This document shows, one piece after another, positions 33,967 through 46,639 of a stretch of 64,000 bases of DNA. Numbering within the stretch: the stretch's first letter is position 1; each line of letters starts with the position of its first letter. Origin of the DNA: Dryocosmus kuriphilus (taxonomy: Eukaryota; Arthropoda; Insecta; Hymenoptera; Cynipidae). The position numbers were made by a program, and so were the translations under genes. The notes under the pieces were generated by a model that was not told where the DNA came from, ran no database searches, and was given only the letters and a program-made list of their open reading frames with translations. Location: the NCBI GenBank assembly GCA_038277395.1, contig CM076190.1, positions 187,924,001 through 187,988,000 of the forward strand, read 5' to 3'.

Positions 33967-34195
33967 TTCGAGAAGTAAATTCCAATAAATATCCTTAATA
34001 GTAATAAGGGATGCGGCGTTCACGCAAAGCTTGTAGTGGTGCTATATATGGTAAATACCTGTCCCAATATTCCTACTTTACCGATACAGGGTAATACCGT
34101 CTGCCGATAATGGACATTGGCGCCATCTATCGGCGATAAAAAGAAGTTTGTTGTGGTGGAATCCTACCTTACCGACCGAGGGCAACGCCTAGGGC
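33236..34195 (-). repeat. Inner Polinton right terminal inverted repeat
   Basis: Reverse complement of 12331-13375. It contains an 18-G run (33662-33679), a (GA)n tract (33926-33962), two TGACGTCA palindromes (33700 and 33860) and two copies of the roughly 125-bp module. The tip (CTTACCGACCGAGGGCAACG) matches the left tip, after which similarity is lost. Confidence 0.85.
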
Positions 34196-34200
34196 CGAAC

Positions 34201-34990
34201 CCCTACAGCTTAACTACTCACAAGAATCATATTATTGATATTACAAATTTTTAAACTGTTCTTCAGATACTTGTAAAACGCTTTACTAGAATTTTCTTTA
34301 GTCTATATCTTATAAATTCCCATGAAAAAAAATATATATACCTTCAAATAATTTAATACATCACAACATCCACTCAACGCTCTTATCTTTTTCACAGCAT
34401 ATTATATTACAATATTGGTGTTATACTTGCTATGAAAAAATGTTTAATCTGGATACATATTGAAAGAATATTCCTTATCGTTGTAAAGTAATACTAGCTT
34501 TATAGTCTATTGATATGATGAGTAAAACGAAACAGATCAATGTAAACCTGAAAAATTCTTAAAAATATTTTTGTAGGCTAAAATATAAGAGCATAAATTT
34601 CATCAATAACCTTAGATCTTGGAATTTACTTAATATCTGATTTCCTGCCTGTGCATGACCTCATGTGACTTGTGCGATCGAACCATCAGCACACAAACGT
34701 TAGACATACGTTTTGTTAAATTAATCTGAAAAAATAAAATGGCTAGTACCTAGAATCCATTTATAGATAAGAGCAAAGACCGTCAGACGTACGCGCTACG
34801 TTTTTTCTTTGAAAAAAGAAATTACGTCAGATTTTCTGCCGGTAAAATATCAAAGGGAGAATCGATAAGAAATTCGTTACTGAAAATATTAAGGGGTTGG
34901 CATCAGATGAGTGATGCATAATAGTGGAAGTTCAAAAATCCATATTGTTGATGAAACTGGAGACCATCCGACGTATGCATTGCGTTAATT
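34201..34990 (-). repeat. Right arm of the outer inverted repeat, distal part
   Basis: 34215-34815 is the reverse complement of window bases 1-600. 34826-34960 resembles, in direct orientation, the subterminal block at 918-1010 (ATATCAAAGGGA followed by GAGTGATGCATA). About 250 bases expected between 12330 and 34201, by comparison with the left arm, are missing. I therefore see no clean target-site duplication for the inner element. Confidence 0.7.
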
Positions 34991-37500
34991 CACTATAATT
35001 TTACTACAAAAAAAGGACGAAATTCAAGAGTGCTCCGTAGATTTTTCTTCCATCGTTTTGTGTAAGTGAAAAAAACGGTTAAAAATTAAAACTGCGAAAA
35101 CACTTATCCAAATTGGAATTACGTGATATGAAAGTTGACAGCAGGTTGACAAGAATTCTTAAATATTCAATTCAAAATCCAACTGGGTTTTAACGAAAAT
35201 TTTGATAATGATGTTATGCCAAGTTGTGCTCAAGTGATTTTAGGGAGAGTACTTCTTAAATTAACGCGCTTTATAGAAGAATCTAAGGTTTTTTTATGTT
35301 CTGCTACATAAATTGAGGATTTGCGCAAAGTGAGGTTATGTTACCACGCTAACGTGTAATTACGCAGTTTGGATTACTTTTAAAAAACTGCATTACAGTA
35401 TACAAATATTTTCGGGTGACTTCCGCTATGGATAACTGCCAAAAAACTAACCATCAATTTTCAACATTTTCAAAGCATAATTTTATTAAGTTTCGAATTT
35501 TTAGACGCCTTCATTTAGAAGTTATAAATAGAAAAACTATCAAAATGTCTTTTCACGCACCTCTCCCAGGCTACAAATTTAAAATGAAAAATTGCTAAAT
35601 TTAATAATACTAACAAGATTTTTTAATACTTGAAATTCAATGGTATAAATTTTATTAATTTGAGAAAGATAATAATCAAGCATATGTTTCAATATTTTCG
35701 AGTTAAGGATTTATAATGACACTTCAAAAGTCCGGCCCACTAGTTTTATGTCTGGACACGCGGTATTGATATTTTAGGATATAACTTGAAAATAATTGTT
35801 CAAACTATTCTTAATGTGGGCTACAACTGTTAACTTTACACTTACGTAGATCTTAATACAGATAAAAATGGATTTATCCACGGTTCCAAAAAAATCCTGA
35901 GAATATTTATTTTTCTGATATTTTTTAATATTTTTATCTGCTCTGCACATATTTTAACAAGATTCTGGAAATGCTTATTCTTAATTATGGCCGAATGTTA
36001 AAATTGTTATTATTGATAAAAGTTGATTTATCAACGCTGCTTCTAACTAAAAATAAATAATGGTGACTATGTTTGCATAATTTTTCGAGAAAAAGTTTGG
36101 TCACGCTCAATATTAATTTATTATTCCAGAAAATGAGAAGATATTTTGGAACGTCGAAGTTAAAATCAAATAAATCGTGAGAATATTATATTTCTAATTA
36201 CTTTTATTTGCTCTCCATATATTTTAACCAAATTTTGGAAATTCCTATCTTTTATCATGGCTGGCCGAATGTTTTGTCACGTTTGGTCAGCTGGGGCCTA
36301 TTTCGGTTTAAAATTCATAACTATCAGAAATATATTCCTGGATCTTCTAGTTTTATATTTCCATACTGTCTAGGGTTTGACCTAATTATAAAAAATTTTT
36401 TTGAGTGGTTCGGAAAGTTTTTATTTCTCGAAAAGTTCATTGCCTAGAATGGTCAACTTGTTGGCAATCACCCCCATAAACTTCCAAAAAAACTTTTTTT
36501 TTAACATTTTCATAAACAATATATTTTCCCAGTTTCCACTGTGACATTACTTATACCTAAGCTGTAATTGGTGGAAAATCCAATCCCCTCGACGTCAAAG
36601 GGGTGCGTCCAATTAAATCGTCAAAAACCTCAAATTTCAACATTGAGTAACAAATAGTAAACAAAAAAAATATTCTATTCATGTATATGAATCAGAATTT
36701 TATGAGGTATACGATACATTAATTGGAAAAGTGATATCTGACTTTGGAAACAACCGTACTGTAAAGTTGAACCTTCAGATTTGAAATATTTTTTCGTTAA
36801 ATAAAATATCAGTATAATACGAATCTTCTCTATAATATGATCTTTATATAACTACAGCGCCGCGGATGTTACATAACATTCGTCCGATTTAAATTATGTG
36901 ACTATGCTGTAATGATGTTTCAATCACGTTGTGGAATGCTGTTACAAGTCAAAATGAAACTGTTGGAATAATTATTCCGTAACAATTACAAAACGTTTTG
37001 TTTTTTTAAATTTCAGTTTTCTATTATTATTTTTCACCAGTAAAAATTGTACAAATTAAGAATTCGCCTATAATTTATGAATCAATAGTAAAACGTGTTC
37101 AAATTTTCAAGGCAAACAAGAGAACAGAAAATGTTAACCGATTCCACAAAGTTTTCAATTATTTTCGGATATCAAGTTACACATTTTTTTCCCCCAGCTC
37201 AAACGATTCGATTAATTTCATCATTTTCACTAAGCCGCAAGTAGGAATCTCTGTATATGTAATGTATACTGCGAATTATTTTCTCGAGTTACTGCGCAAA
37301 GATCGACCACTATGCTTAAAATATTTACAGAACATATTTTTAAGAAAAATAAACCTATGCGACATTTCAATATTTCATGTAGGAATTGTAAACAAGTTCG
37401 GAAACTTTTTACTTTTTATCGTATATGATATTTGAACAAAGGTAAAAATAAATTGGATAAATTGTAAAATAAGGTTAAAAACAAAAATAAATAAAAAATT
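34991..37500. other. AT-rich interval without recognisable genes
   Basis: I see only short ORFs in AT-rich sequence (the longest is about 79 codons) and no coherent protein motif, repeat array or RNA gene. Confidence 0.6.
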
Positions 37501-37840
37501 GTCGGAATGTAATTTTTGAGAGCCAGCGATGCCGGTGTTTGTCAGATGACTTCCTAGAACCGGACCCCTACAGCAGGTCTCCTTGAAACTGCTCGTAAAA
37601 GTGGAAAACGCAGTCTTGACGTTTTCGAAGCTCTCCGCATTTTTGGAAAGCTGTGGGACCAGGGGACGAACGGGGTCTCTCCTCTTGAGTCCTGAGACGT
37701 GCCCTTTGCAAGGGCCGGGTGGGCAGTGGTTTTCGGGCTGCAAACGGTGGCAGATCAGAGACTTTGACCACTGGGCCTCCTACGTAATTTTCTTCGCTAG
37801 AGATTTTACGTGACAATTTCATCTCTAAATAACCCATTTT
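37500..37840 (-). other. GC-rich island with an 89-codon ORF, unidentified
   Basis: The block 37530-37800 is clearly GC-richer than its flanks. The minus-strand ORF 37837-37568 starts MGYLEMKLSRKISSEENYVG and is Pro/Arg-rich later. I recognise no domain. It could be an exon, a processed-gene scrap or a retroelement fragment. Confidence 0.3.
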
Positions 37841-39935
37841 TGTGTGCCTATACTTCCAATTATAATAAACTTGTAACTATTTTTAGTTTCGGTTGTGAAT
37901 TTCTTTAATTATCTTTAAATCCCTTTTACCACAAAATCTTCAATTGTATTAAATTTTAAAACAAATATTTGATTATCTTCTGTCATTTTGAACTTTGAAA
38001 CTTGAAACTTGAAAGTCAAAGATAGGCAAATTCCTAGCAGAATAACTTTATAAAATATCATTAATTTGTAACTTAATGTGCAAAATGCTGAAAATCATTC
38101 ATTTTTCATATTTATGCGTGTTAACTGCTTTGCCCCATTTATTGATATTTTCCCAAAAACTCTCGCTGGATAGAAATTTTAATTGTACATATAGTTCTTT
38201 CATTTCAATTATTGTTATAAGCAAAGGAATGCATAAAACAGGTATTTAGCTGTATTTTCGAAATTGGAATACATTATTTATAAGACTGATTTCGACATTT
38301 CGTTATTAAATTATTTGTAATTCATTTGAAATCTGTTACATCAAAATACTATTCTCAAAATTAAAAGAAATGGTTGCGTAAAAAAAAAAATATTCCGTTT
38401 ATAAGAACGATCCTCGTTAGTAGTGAATTACATGTAATAAAGTCTCATCGATTAGTTTGTTCGTAACAATTGCATAAATGAAGAATCTACAAAAAATTCC
38501 AGTTCAGCGGGAGTAAGTTCCTAATTCTATAAATGTTTGAGGAAATATCAATAAATGGGGCAAAGTAGATAGAATTTTTTTTATAAATTATTAGTTTTTG
38601 GCATTTTGCAACTTAAATAACAAATTAGTGAAATTTGTAAGGAAAAAGTCCACTTTCTTCTCAATGTGGCGCCCCGCTGTTCGGTCTCGATGGGCAGATT
38701 TCCTCGTAATAAAAATTATCTTCTTGCGAGTTAGGATTAGTAGCATAGTTATATGAGTAATAATTCTTTATTTAAAAAATTTTCTTACTATCGACGAGAA
38801 AATCCCAGTCAAGTGAGTTTGACGCTTATGAAAACACCGCTATAAAGGCATACCGCTGCTCCCTGACACTTTTTTTCTAACAGAGAAAATTGTCTCAAAA
38901 TATCGCGTTTTGCACCAAGAAAAAAGCAATTGCACATTTTGTGGAAATTGTAAATAATTACAGAGCTGTTTCGTGACCGTTCGGAACTTGACTCGGTCCG
39001 ATATCTTAATTAGAACGCACAATAGTATGATTCTATATTTTTGTAATTTAAATCAAAAGTTATTAATATTTTTCAAATTTTCCAACGGCAATTTTTTCAC
39101 TAATGTTTCAAGGACCTTCATGAATTTTCTTTATATTTCTTCGATTGCCTCTTCTATCAAAACAGTGCCTTAAACTTGACTTTTATTACAGTGTGCCCGG
39201 AATTCTTTACTTTTTGTGACATTTTTCAATCTGCAAAATACAAAAAAAAATTATATTCTTGATTTTTGGCTCATTTACGTAGAACACTTCAACCTTTCAA
39301 ATGGCTGTTTGCTTATTACGCTAGCTGAAGTTTTTTCTCATACCTCTTGATTTTATAAATTTCCTTACAGGAACTCTCGTGTTAGTGTTATTATGTTTAT
39401 CTTCAATAAAAATTAATTTCTGAAAAATGCGTGTTAATATAGGACAAATATATCCATCAGCGATTTGAGATTTGCGTCGGTGCCATGGACATTCGGTAAA
39501 TATCAAGGTAATGACCGTACACAATAATGTATATAGGATACCATACGGATTTAACCCACATTCACACAGTAATTTAATACGCATGCTTTATCAGTAGGGA
39601 AGCTTAATCTATAACTTGTTTCCAGCTCAGAGCGTGCTTATTATGCCTGTGTTTGCAGCTGAAGGGTATGTGAGGCTTTGGAAATTAGAAAATTTGAGTG
39701 ATTTTAGGTTAATCTCTGCACGTTTAATTCCAAAATAATGACAATTGTAACAGCTTTATTCCGGAAATACGGAATATTTGGCATCGAAAATTGAGGACAA
39801 ACAAAGGAACATAAAGCTCATGTAACTGAACTATCCTTTATTGTTACAATCAAAAAAGTTTATTTCAAAATTTATTTGCGAACTGTGTAAATTAACGCAC
39901 CAAGATGTCATCCTAACCTCCAAAAGGAAAACGGT
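37841..39935. other. AT-rich interval without recognisable genes
   Basis: No coherent ORF, array or inverted repeat seen by eye. Confidence 0.6.
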
Positions 39936-41370
39936 GAAAATACTGATGAAATAGTGATGAAATTTCAACAAAAAATCGATTTTCAGTCAAAGAGTTGAAT
40001 TTTCAACCAAAAAAAAGATGAACTGCCAGCCAAAATTAGTTTGATTATTATCAATCAAAGAAAGCGCATTTTCAAAAAAATAGTTGAATTTCCAACTTTC
40101 AAACGAAAAATGTAGCAGTTGAAATTTCTACTACAATATTTGAATTTTTAATTTAAGTAAACTAAATTTTCATCAAGAAAAGTGAGTTTTTAATAAAAAA
40201 TAGTTATATTTGGAAAAATTTAGTTTTTAACGAAATATTTTAATTTTTAACTAAAAAGAGAAAAATTTTTAACAAAAGTTTTATTTACAACTAAATACAA
40301 TGAATTCTTAAATAAAAATGTTGCAGTTGACCTGAACTAAAAAATATCATTTTTAACCAAAAATAGGTGAGTTTCAAACCACAAAAGAAATCTTCAATAA
40401 AACAGTTGAATTTCCGTCCAAGAAAAGAGTTTTCAACAAAAAATTTATTTTCAGCCAAACAGTTGAATTTCCTCTCAAGAAAGTTGAATTTTCAACCAAA
40501 AAAAAGACGAATTATCAACCAAAAATAGTTACTTAACAATAAAAAAACTGAATTTTAAAAAAAACAGTTGAGTTGAGTTTACAACTTTTCAAGAAAAAAT
40601 GTAGCAGTTGAAATTTCTACCAAAATATTTGAAATTCTTAATCTAAGTAACCTGAATTTTCATCAAGAAAAGTGAGTTTTTAATAAAAAAATAGTTATAT
40701 TTAGAAGAATTTAGTTTTTAAAGAAATATTTTCATTTTTAACTAAAAAGAGGCAAACTTTTAAGAAAAGTTGAATTTACAACTAAATATAACTAAATCTT
40801 AAACAAAAATATTACAGTTGACCTGAAATAAAAAAGATTATTTTTAACCCCAAATAGATGAATCATCAAACCAAAAAAGAAATCTTCAATAAAACAGTTG
40901 AATTTCCATCCAAGAAGAGAGTTTTCAACAAAAAATTTATTTTCATCCAAACAGTTCAATTTACTCTCAAGAAAGTTGAATTTTCTACCAAAAAAAGATT
41001 AATTATCAACCAAAAATAGTTAATTATCAATAAAAAAATGAATTTTCAAAAAAATAGTTGAGTTTCTAACTTTTCAAGAAAAAATGTAACAGTTGAAATT
41101 TCTACCAAAATATTTGAATTAAAAAAAAAAATAAATAAATCTTCAACAGAAATCACTTTTAACGGAATAGTTTAATTTTTAAATAAAAAAGAACAATTTT
41201 TAACAAAATAGTTGAATTTTTAACTTAAGAATGTGGATTTTCAAAAGAAAACGTTATAGTTCACTTGTACAAAAAGAAATTATTTTTCAACCAAAAATAG
41301 TTGAATTAAGCCCAAAAATAAATTTTCAATAAAATAGTTGAATTTTCACCCAAGATGAAATTTCAACAAA
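39936..41370 (+). repeat. A-rich degenerate repeat field
   Basis: Dozens of diverged 20-30-bp units of the form TAGTTGAATTTTCAACCAAA fill the interval. A larger period of about 520 bp is visible: GTTGAATTTC...CAAGAAAAGTGAGTTTTTAA at 40170 recurs at 40660. The plus strand is markedly A-rich. No coding potential. Confidence 0.8.
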
Positions 41371-41399
41371 AAATTGATTTCCATTACGCATACCTTCTT

Positions 41400-41790
41400 T
41401 ACATGAATACAGATTTATTGTAAACTAAATTTGATCAGAAACATACGTATAATTCCGTGGAGTAATTTTAAACATTATCAAACTCACGTCTTCGGTATAG
41501 TATAGGAATTTTTTCAAAACAAGTTTATAAATTTTTTATATTTTTAAAACCTCAGATTTAGTGGTGATAATGCCGGAAAACATTAAAAAGCATTTTTTAT
41601 AGGTATACTTGTAATTTTGTTTACTAAATTTTATCGGAAAGATCCACAGAATCCACAGAACTCGAACGTAGTACTTTCAGAAATTATTAAACTCAGGACT
41701 TTGGTAGAGACAGGAAATTTTTTTAAAACAAGTTTATAAATTTTTTATATTTTTAAGACCTCAGGTATCAAATAATGTACAAATGATAAG
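41400..41790 (+). repeat. Diverged direct duplication of about 210 bp
   Basis: Two copies share AAACAAGTTTATAAATTTTT TATATTTTTAA and the sequence before it (41401-41560 and 41620-41765). From about 42000 to 42245 the repeat field resumes in the opposite (T-rich) orientation. Confidence 0.6.
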
Positions 41791-42247
41791 AAAATTACTG
41801 AAACATTCTCGTAAGGTCCGAAAAATTGTTTAAAAAACATTTTTTCGAGGTTTGCACGTATAGTTTTGTTTAAATATTTTCTTGAGGCTATTTTTCGATA
41901 GGAATCATCCTTTTGTATTAGTTTTGAAAAATGTTACTAAAAATAAAAAATTATTATTATTTTCACCCAAAATGCAAAAAAAATATCACGTTGAAAACTG
42001 GCCTTTTCAGTTTAAAATTAAACTATTCACTTAAGAATTAATTTTTTCTTCTCTAAAATATAACTATTTTTGATTAAAAATTAATTCTTTTTTATGTAAC
42101 TTTTTAATGAAAAATTAAAATATCTTAGTTCAAAGTTCATTTTTTTGGTTGAAACATTAACTGTTTTTGGTTATAAAATTAATCTTTTGCTTAAAAATTC
42201 AACTATTACATTTTTGGTTGATACTTGATCTTTTTTAGTTGACAATT

Positions 42248-45200
42248 CAATTTTTTACGTTCTCATCAGAGAAGGTATTAGATTTATGTAAAATTTGACT
42301 TTCGCGGCTTTCATGCAATCTCCACGTTTTGAGACCTCCTGAATCCGAAAAAAACGGTTTTTACGACGGTGTCTGTCTGTCTGTTGTCGTCGTCGTCGTT
42401 GTTGTCTTTGGAGTCTGTTCCCACGATAACTTTCGAAGGACTAATCGGATTGGATTGCGCTTTGGTACACTTCTTTAAGGGGTAAAAAGAAAGGCCGAGT
42501 TCGTTAATCAGGGGTTATTGACCAATGGTTATGGTTTTATCCATCAAAAACGGTTTTCAAAAAATCAAAAATCCATTTTCCGGCTAAACTATGAGAGATA
42601 CAAAAAAATGTAAGACAGTAAAATTGTTAATCTCAAAAAAATCTACAATTTTGTCTTAACCGTTTTTTGATTAAATGAACGATTTTTGTTTTAATCAAGA
42701 AAACGCTATTAAAATTAAAAAACTCTAGTTTCCTGCCAAAATATTCAAGATACAAAAAAATGGTAAAAACCAGAGTTATTCAATTCAAAAAGATCTACAA
42801 AATTTATTTTACACATTTTTTGATAAAATGCACTATTTTTGTTTTAATCGATAAAACGTTATTAAAAATAAAAAATTTCAAATTTCCCGCCAAACTATGC
42901 AAGATACGGAAAAATGATAATTAACAAAGTTGTTCGCCTTAAAAAGGTCTACAAATTTGCTCTCTGTCATTTTTTTGAGCAGACGCGTAGTTTTTGAGTT
43001 ATTCGTGAAATATGTTATGAAGTATAAAGAAAACCACTTTTCAGCAAAACTTTGCAAGATAGAGAAAATATTAATAAGCAAAATTGTTCAACTTGGAAAG
43101 AGCTACAAAATTTATTTATAAGACTCATCGTTTTACTTTTAGGAATCGAAATTCTGTATTGCGAAAATTTGGAAAATCACAAAAAAACTTTACCAATCTA
43201 AAACGTGTTTTAAAAAAATGTAATTATCGAACCCGAAGCGCGAGTGTCATGATGAGAATGGATTTTTTAAGGGCAATAGAGCCTGGAGTAAAATAATTTC
43301 TTTTGTAATTTTTAATTTAAAGGTTTATACGATCCATAAACACCGAGCGCGTAACGCGAGGTGAATAATCTATCGAGCGCGAAGCGCGAGTGCCGTAAAT
43401 AACGTATCGAGCGCGAAGCGTGAGTGCCAACAGACGCGCGCCCTGGGCGCGCTCATACTTTGCACGAAGCGTGCGTGGAGAATGTGCCCGCCAAGCGGGC
43501 AGATTTTTTTTTTCAAATTCAAAGACTTTTTCATAAATTCATCTTTGGTGAAAACTCATGCTTTTTGGATGAAAAATAATCTTTTTTGGTTGAAGATCCA
43601 ATCATAACGTTTTTGTTTGAGAATTCATCAATTTAGATTCTCATCTCAATGAAGAAGTATTAGTTCTATGTGAAAACTGACTTTCGTGGATTTCATCAAA
43701 TCTCCACGTTCTGAGAACCCCTGGGTGAGAAAAAATTATTTTTACGACGGCGTCTGCCGGATGAGATTGCACTTTGGTACACTTCTGTAAGAGATAAAAA
43801 GAACGGACGAGTTCGTTAACCAACGGTTTTTGACCAACGGTTCTAGTTTTATTAATCAAAAATGGTTTTTACAAAATCAAAAAATCGATTTTCTGATTAA
43901 ATCATGCGATACAATAAAGATATAAGAAAGTAAAATTGTTGATCTCAAAAAATCTACAAATTTTGTTTTAACAACTTTTTGAATGAACGCATAGTTTATT
44001 CATGAAACGCATAATAATTGTTTTAATCAAAAAATACATGATCATAAAGGTAATATGATAAAAAGTCATTCAAAGTTGATGAAAAAGCTGCCCGCTCCTC
44101 AGGCCCATTCTCATCACGTTTCTCGCGCTTAACACTCGATTAAAGTATATCAAAACCGTGAATTTTTTAATTGTTTACATAGTTTGATTGAAAAATGCAA
44201 TTTTTATTGTTACATTCTTATTTCAGTGAGGAGGTATTAGTTTTATGTGAAAACTGACTTCCACGGATTTCATCAAATCTCCACGTTTTGAGACCCCCTG
44301 AGTGAGAAAAAACGATTTTTACGACGGTGTCTGTCTGCTGTCATCGTTCTCGTCTGTTTCCACGATAACTTTTGAAGGACTAATCGGATTGGATTGCACT
44401 TTGGCACACTTCTTTAAGACATAAAAAGAAAGGACCAGTTCGTTAACCAACGATTTTTGACAAACGGTTCTGGTTTCATCCATCAAAAAATGTTTTTACA
44501 AAATCAAAAAATCTATTTTTCGACTAAACTATGCGAGATACCAAAAAAACATAAAAAAAGAAAAATATTTCATGTCAAATAAATCTACAAATTTTTGTTT
44601 TTTTAACGATTTTTTGACAAAATGCACGGTTTTTGTTTTAACCGAGAAAACGTTATTAAAAATAAAAAACTGCTTTCTTGCCAATATACTCAAAATACCA
44701 AAAAAATTAAAATAAGCAAAGTTCTGCAACTCAAAAAGATATACAATTTTGTATTGACCATTTTTTTATAAAAGGCACGGTTTTTGTTTTAATCGAGAAA
44801 ATGTTATAAAAAAATAAAAAATCTGCCCGCTTCGCGGGCACATTCTCCTCGCGCGCTTCGCGCTCGATACGTTATTTACGGCACACGCGCTTCGCGCTCA
44901 ATAAATTATTCACCTCGCGCTACGCGCTCGGTGTTTACGGATCGTATAAGCCTTTAAATTAAAAATTACAAAAGAAATTATTTTACTTAAGGCTCTATCG
45001 CCCTTAAGAAATACATTCTCATCATGACACTCGCGCTTCGCGCTCGATAATTACATTTTTTTGCAACACATTGTAGATTGGTAAAGTTTTTAGTGATTTT
45101 CCAAATGTTCACAATAAAGGATTTCGATTCTTAAAAGTAAAACGATGAGTCTTATAAATAAATTTTGTAGCTCTTTCCAAGGTGAACAATTCTGCTTGTT

Positions 45201-46630
45201 AATATTTTCTCATATCTTGCACAGTTTTGCTGAAAAGTGGTTTTCTTTATATTTCATAACATATTTCACGAATGACTCAAAAAGTACGCGTCTGATCAAA
45301 AAAATGATAGAGAGAAAGTTTGTAGATATTTTTGAGGCGAACAACTTTGTTTACTGTTATTTTTCCGTATCTTCCATATTTTAGCGGGAAAATTGAAATT
45401 TTTTATTTTTAATAACGTTTTATCGATTAAAACAAAAACCGTGCATTTTATCAAGAAATGGTTAAAAGAAAATTTGTAGATATTTTTAAATTGAACAGCT
45501 TTGTTTTTTGCCATTTTTTTGTATCTTGAATATTTTGGCAGGAAACCAGAGTTTTTTAATTTTAGCGTTTTCTTGATTAAATCAAAAACCGTTCATTTTA
45601 TCAAAAAACGGTTAAGACAAACATTGTAGATTTTTTTAAGATGAACAATTTTACTTTTTTACATTTTTTTTTGTATCTCTCATAGTTTAGCCGGCAAATG
45701 GATTTTTGATTTTTTGAAAACCGTTTCTGATGGATAAAACCATAACCGTTGGTCAAAAACCCCTGGTTAACGAACTTGTCCTTTCTTTTTACCTCTTAAA
45801 GAAGTGTACCAAAGCGCACACCAATCCGATTAGTCCTTCGAAAGTTATCGTGGGAACAGGCTCCAACGACGACGACAACGACGACGACAACGACGACGAC
45901 AACAGACAGACAGACAACGTCGTAAAAATTGTTTTTTCGGATTCAGGAGGTCTCAAAACGTGGAGATTTCATGAAATCCGCGAAAGTCAAATTTTGCATA
46001 AATCTAATACCTTCTCTGATGGGAATGTAAAAATTCAAATTTACCGCCAAACTATGCAAGATAAGAAAAAAATGATAATAAACAAAGTTGCTTGCCTCAA
46101 ACAGATATACAAATTTACTCTGTATCATTTTTTGGAGCATACGCGTAGTTTTTGAGTTATTCGTGAAATATGTTATGAAATATAAAGAAAACCACTTTTC
46201 AGCAAAACTATGCAAGATATGAGAAAATATTAACAAGCAGAATTGTTCACCTTGGAAAGAGCTACAAAATTTATTTATAAGACTCATGGTTTTGCTTTTA
46301 AGAATAGAAATCCTCTATTGTGAAAATTTGGAAACTACAGAAAAATTTTACCAATCTATAATGGGTTAAAAAATAAATTAATTGTCGAGTGCGAGCGCGA
46401 CGAGTGTCATAATGAGAATAAGTTCCTTACGGTCGACAGAGCCTTAAGTAAAATAATTTTTTTTTGTAATTTTTAATAAAATTCAAATTCAATAATCTCA
46501 TTAGAAGTAGGTGTTTTGAATGTTTAAGACCCAAGTAACGAAAACCGAGCACGATGTGTGACGAGCAAGGACCAAAAAAATTCGAGCGATGAGAATGTGC
46601 CCACAAAGCGGGCAGACTTTTTGTCCGAAA
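42248..46630 (+). repeat. Array of five copies of a roughly 1.2-kb unit, one inverted
   Basis: Copies: plus 42248-43512 (full), plus 43630-44180 and 44215-44820 (5' parts), minus 46036-44820 (full), plus 46033-46620 (3' part). The unit starts near CATCAGAGAAGGTATTAG and has CTCCACGTTTTGAGACC. It then has four internal tandem repeats of about 155 bp (at 42580, 42735, 42888 and 43050: CCGCCAAACTATGCAAGATA). It ends in GC-rich short palindromes (CGAGCGCGAAGCGCGAG, GCCCGCCAAGCGGGC). No transposase ORF. Probably a non-autonomous element of unknown class. Confidence 0.75.
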
Positions 46631-46639
46631 ATTTAACTA

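Larger units (their letters stand above)
12331..34195 (+). mobile_element. Inner Polinton (Maverick), about 21.9 kb
   Basis: Inverted terminal repeats (12331-13375 and 33236-34195) enclose a gene set diagnostic of Polintons: protein-primed DNA polymerase B, retroviral-type integrase with chromodomain, FtsK/HerA-like packaging ATPase, adenain-like protease, major capsid and penton proteins. The layout is a leftward block of structural genes, a rightward block from ATPase to integrase, and a leftward polymerase. Size and content fit a complete element before decay. Later insertions are a Penelope-like fragment (about 15600-19840, mixed with genes) and a MITE (19912-21368). Most genes carry stops or frameshifts. 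Confidence 0.93.
1..35000 (+). mobile_element. Outer Polinton-related element with very long terminal inverted repeats
   Basis: The first 600 bases are the reverse complement of about 34215-34815, and 830-6680 is the reverse complement of 9730-12330, each with small gaps. One element therefore has its right arm split by the inner Polinton. The left edge lies outside the window, because homology still holds at base 1. The right edge is near 34990, where similarity to the subterminal motif fades. The interior (about 6700-9420) encodes remnants of a protein whose C-terminus resembles that of an inner Polinton gene (YWADPNDLVNRM against YWDDPNELVDRL). I infer a non-autonomous or decayed Polinton relative. 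No polymerase, integrase or capsid gene is visible outside the inner copy. Confidence 0.7.

Noticed and set aside
34991..42247. Host protein-coding gene
   Set aside because: I looked for coherent exons and splice-linked motifs and found none apart from the unidentified GC-rich island.
45730..46155. A 141-codon plus-strand ORF with an Asp/Asn run
   Set aside because: It spans the (GACAAC)n microsatellite inside the inverted copy of the 1.2-kb repeat unit and crosses the junction with the next copy.
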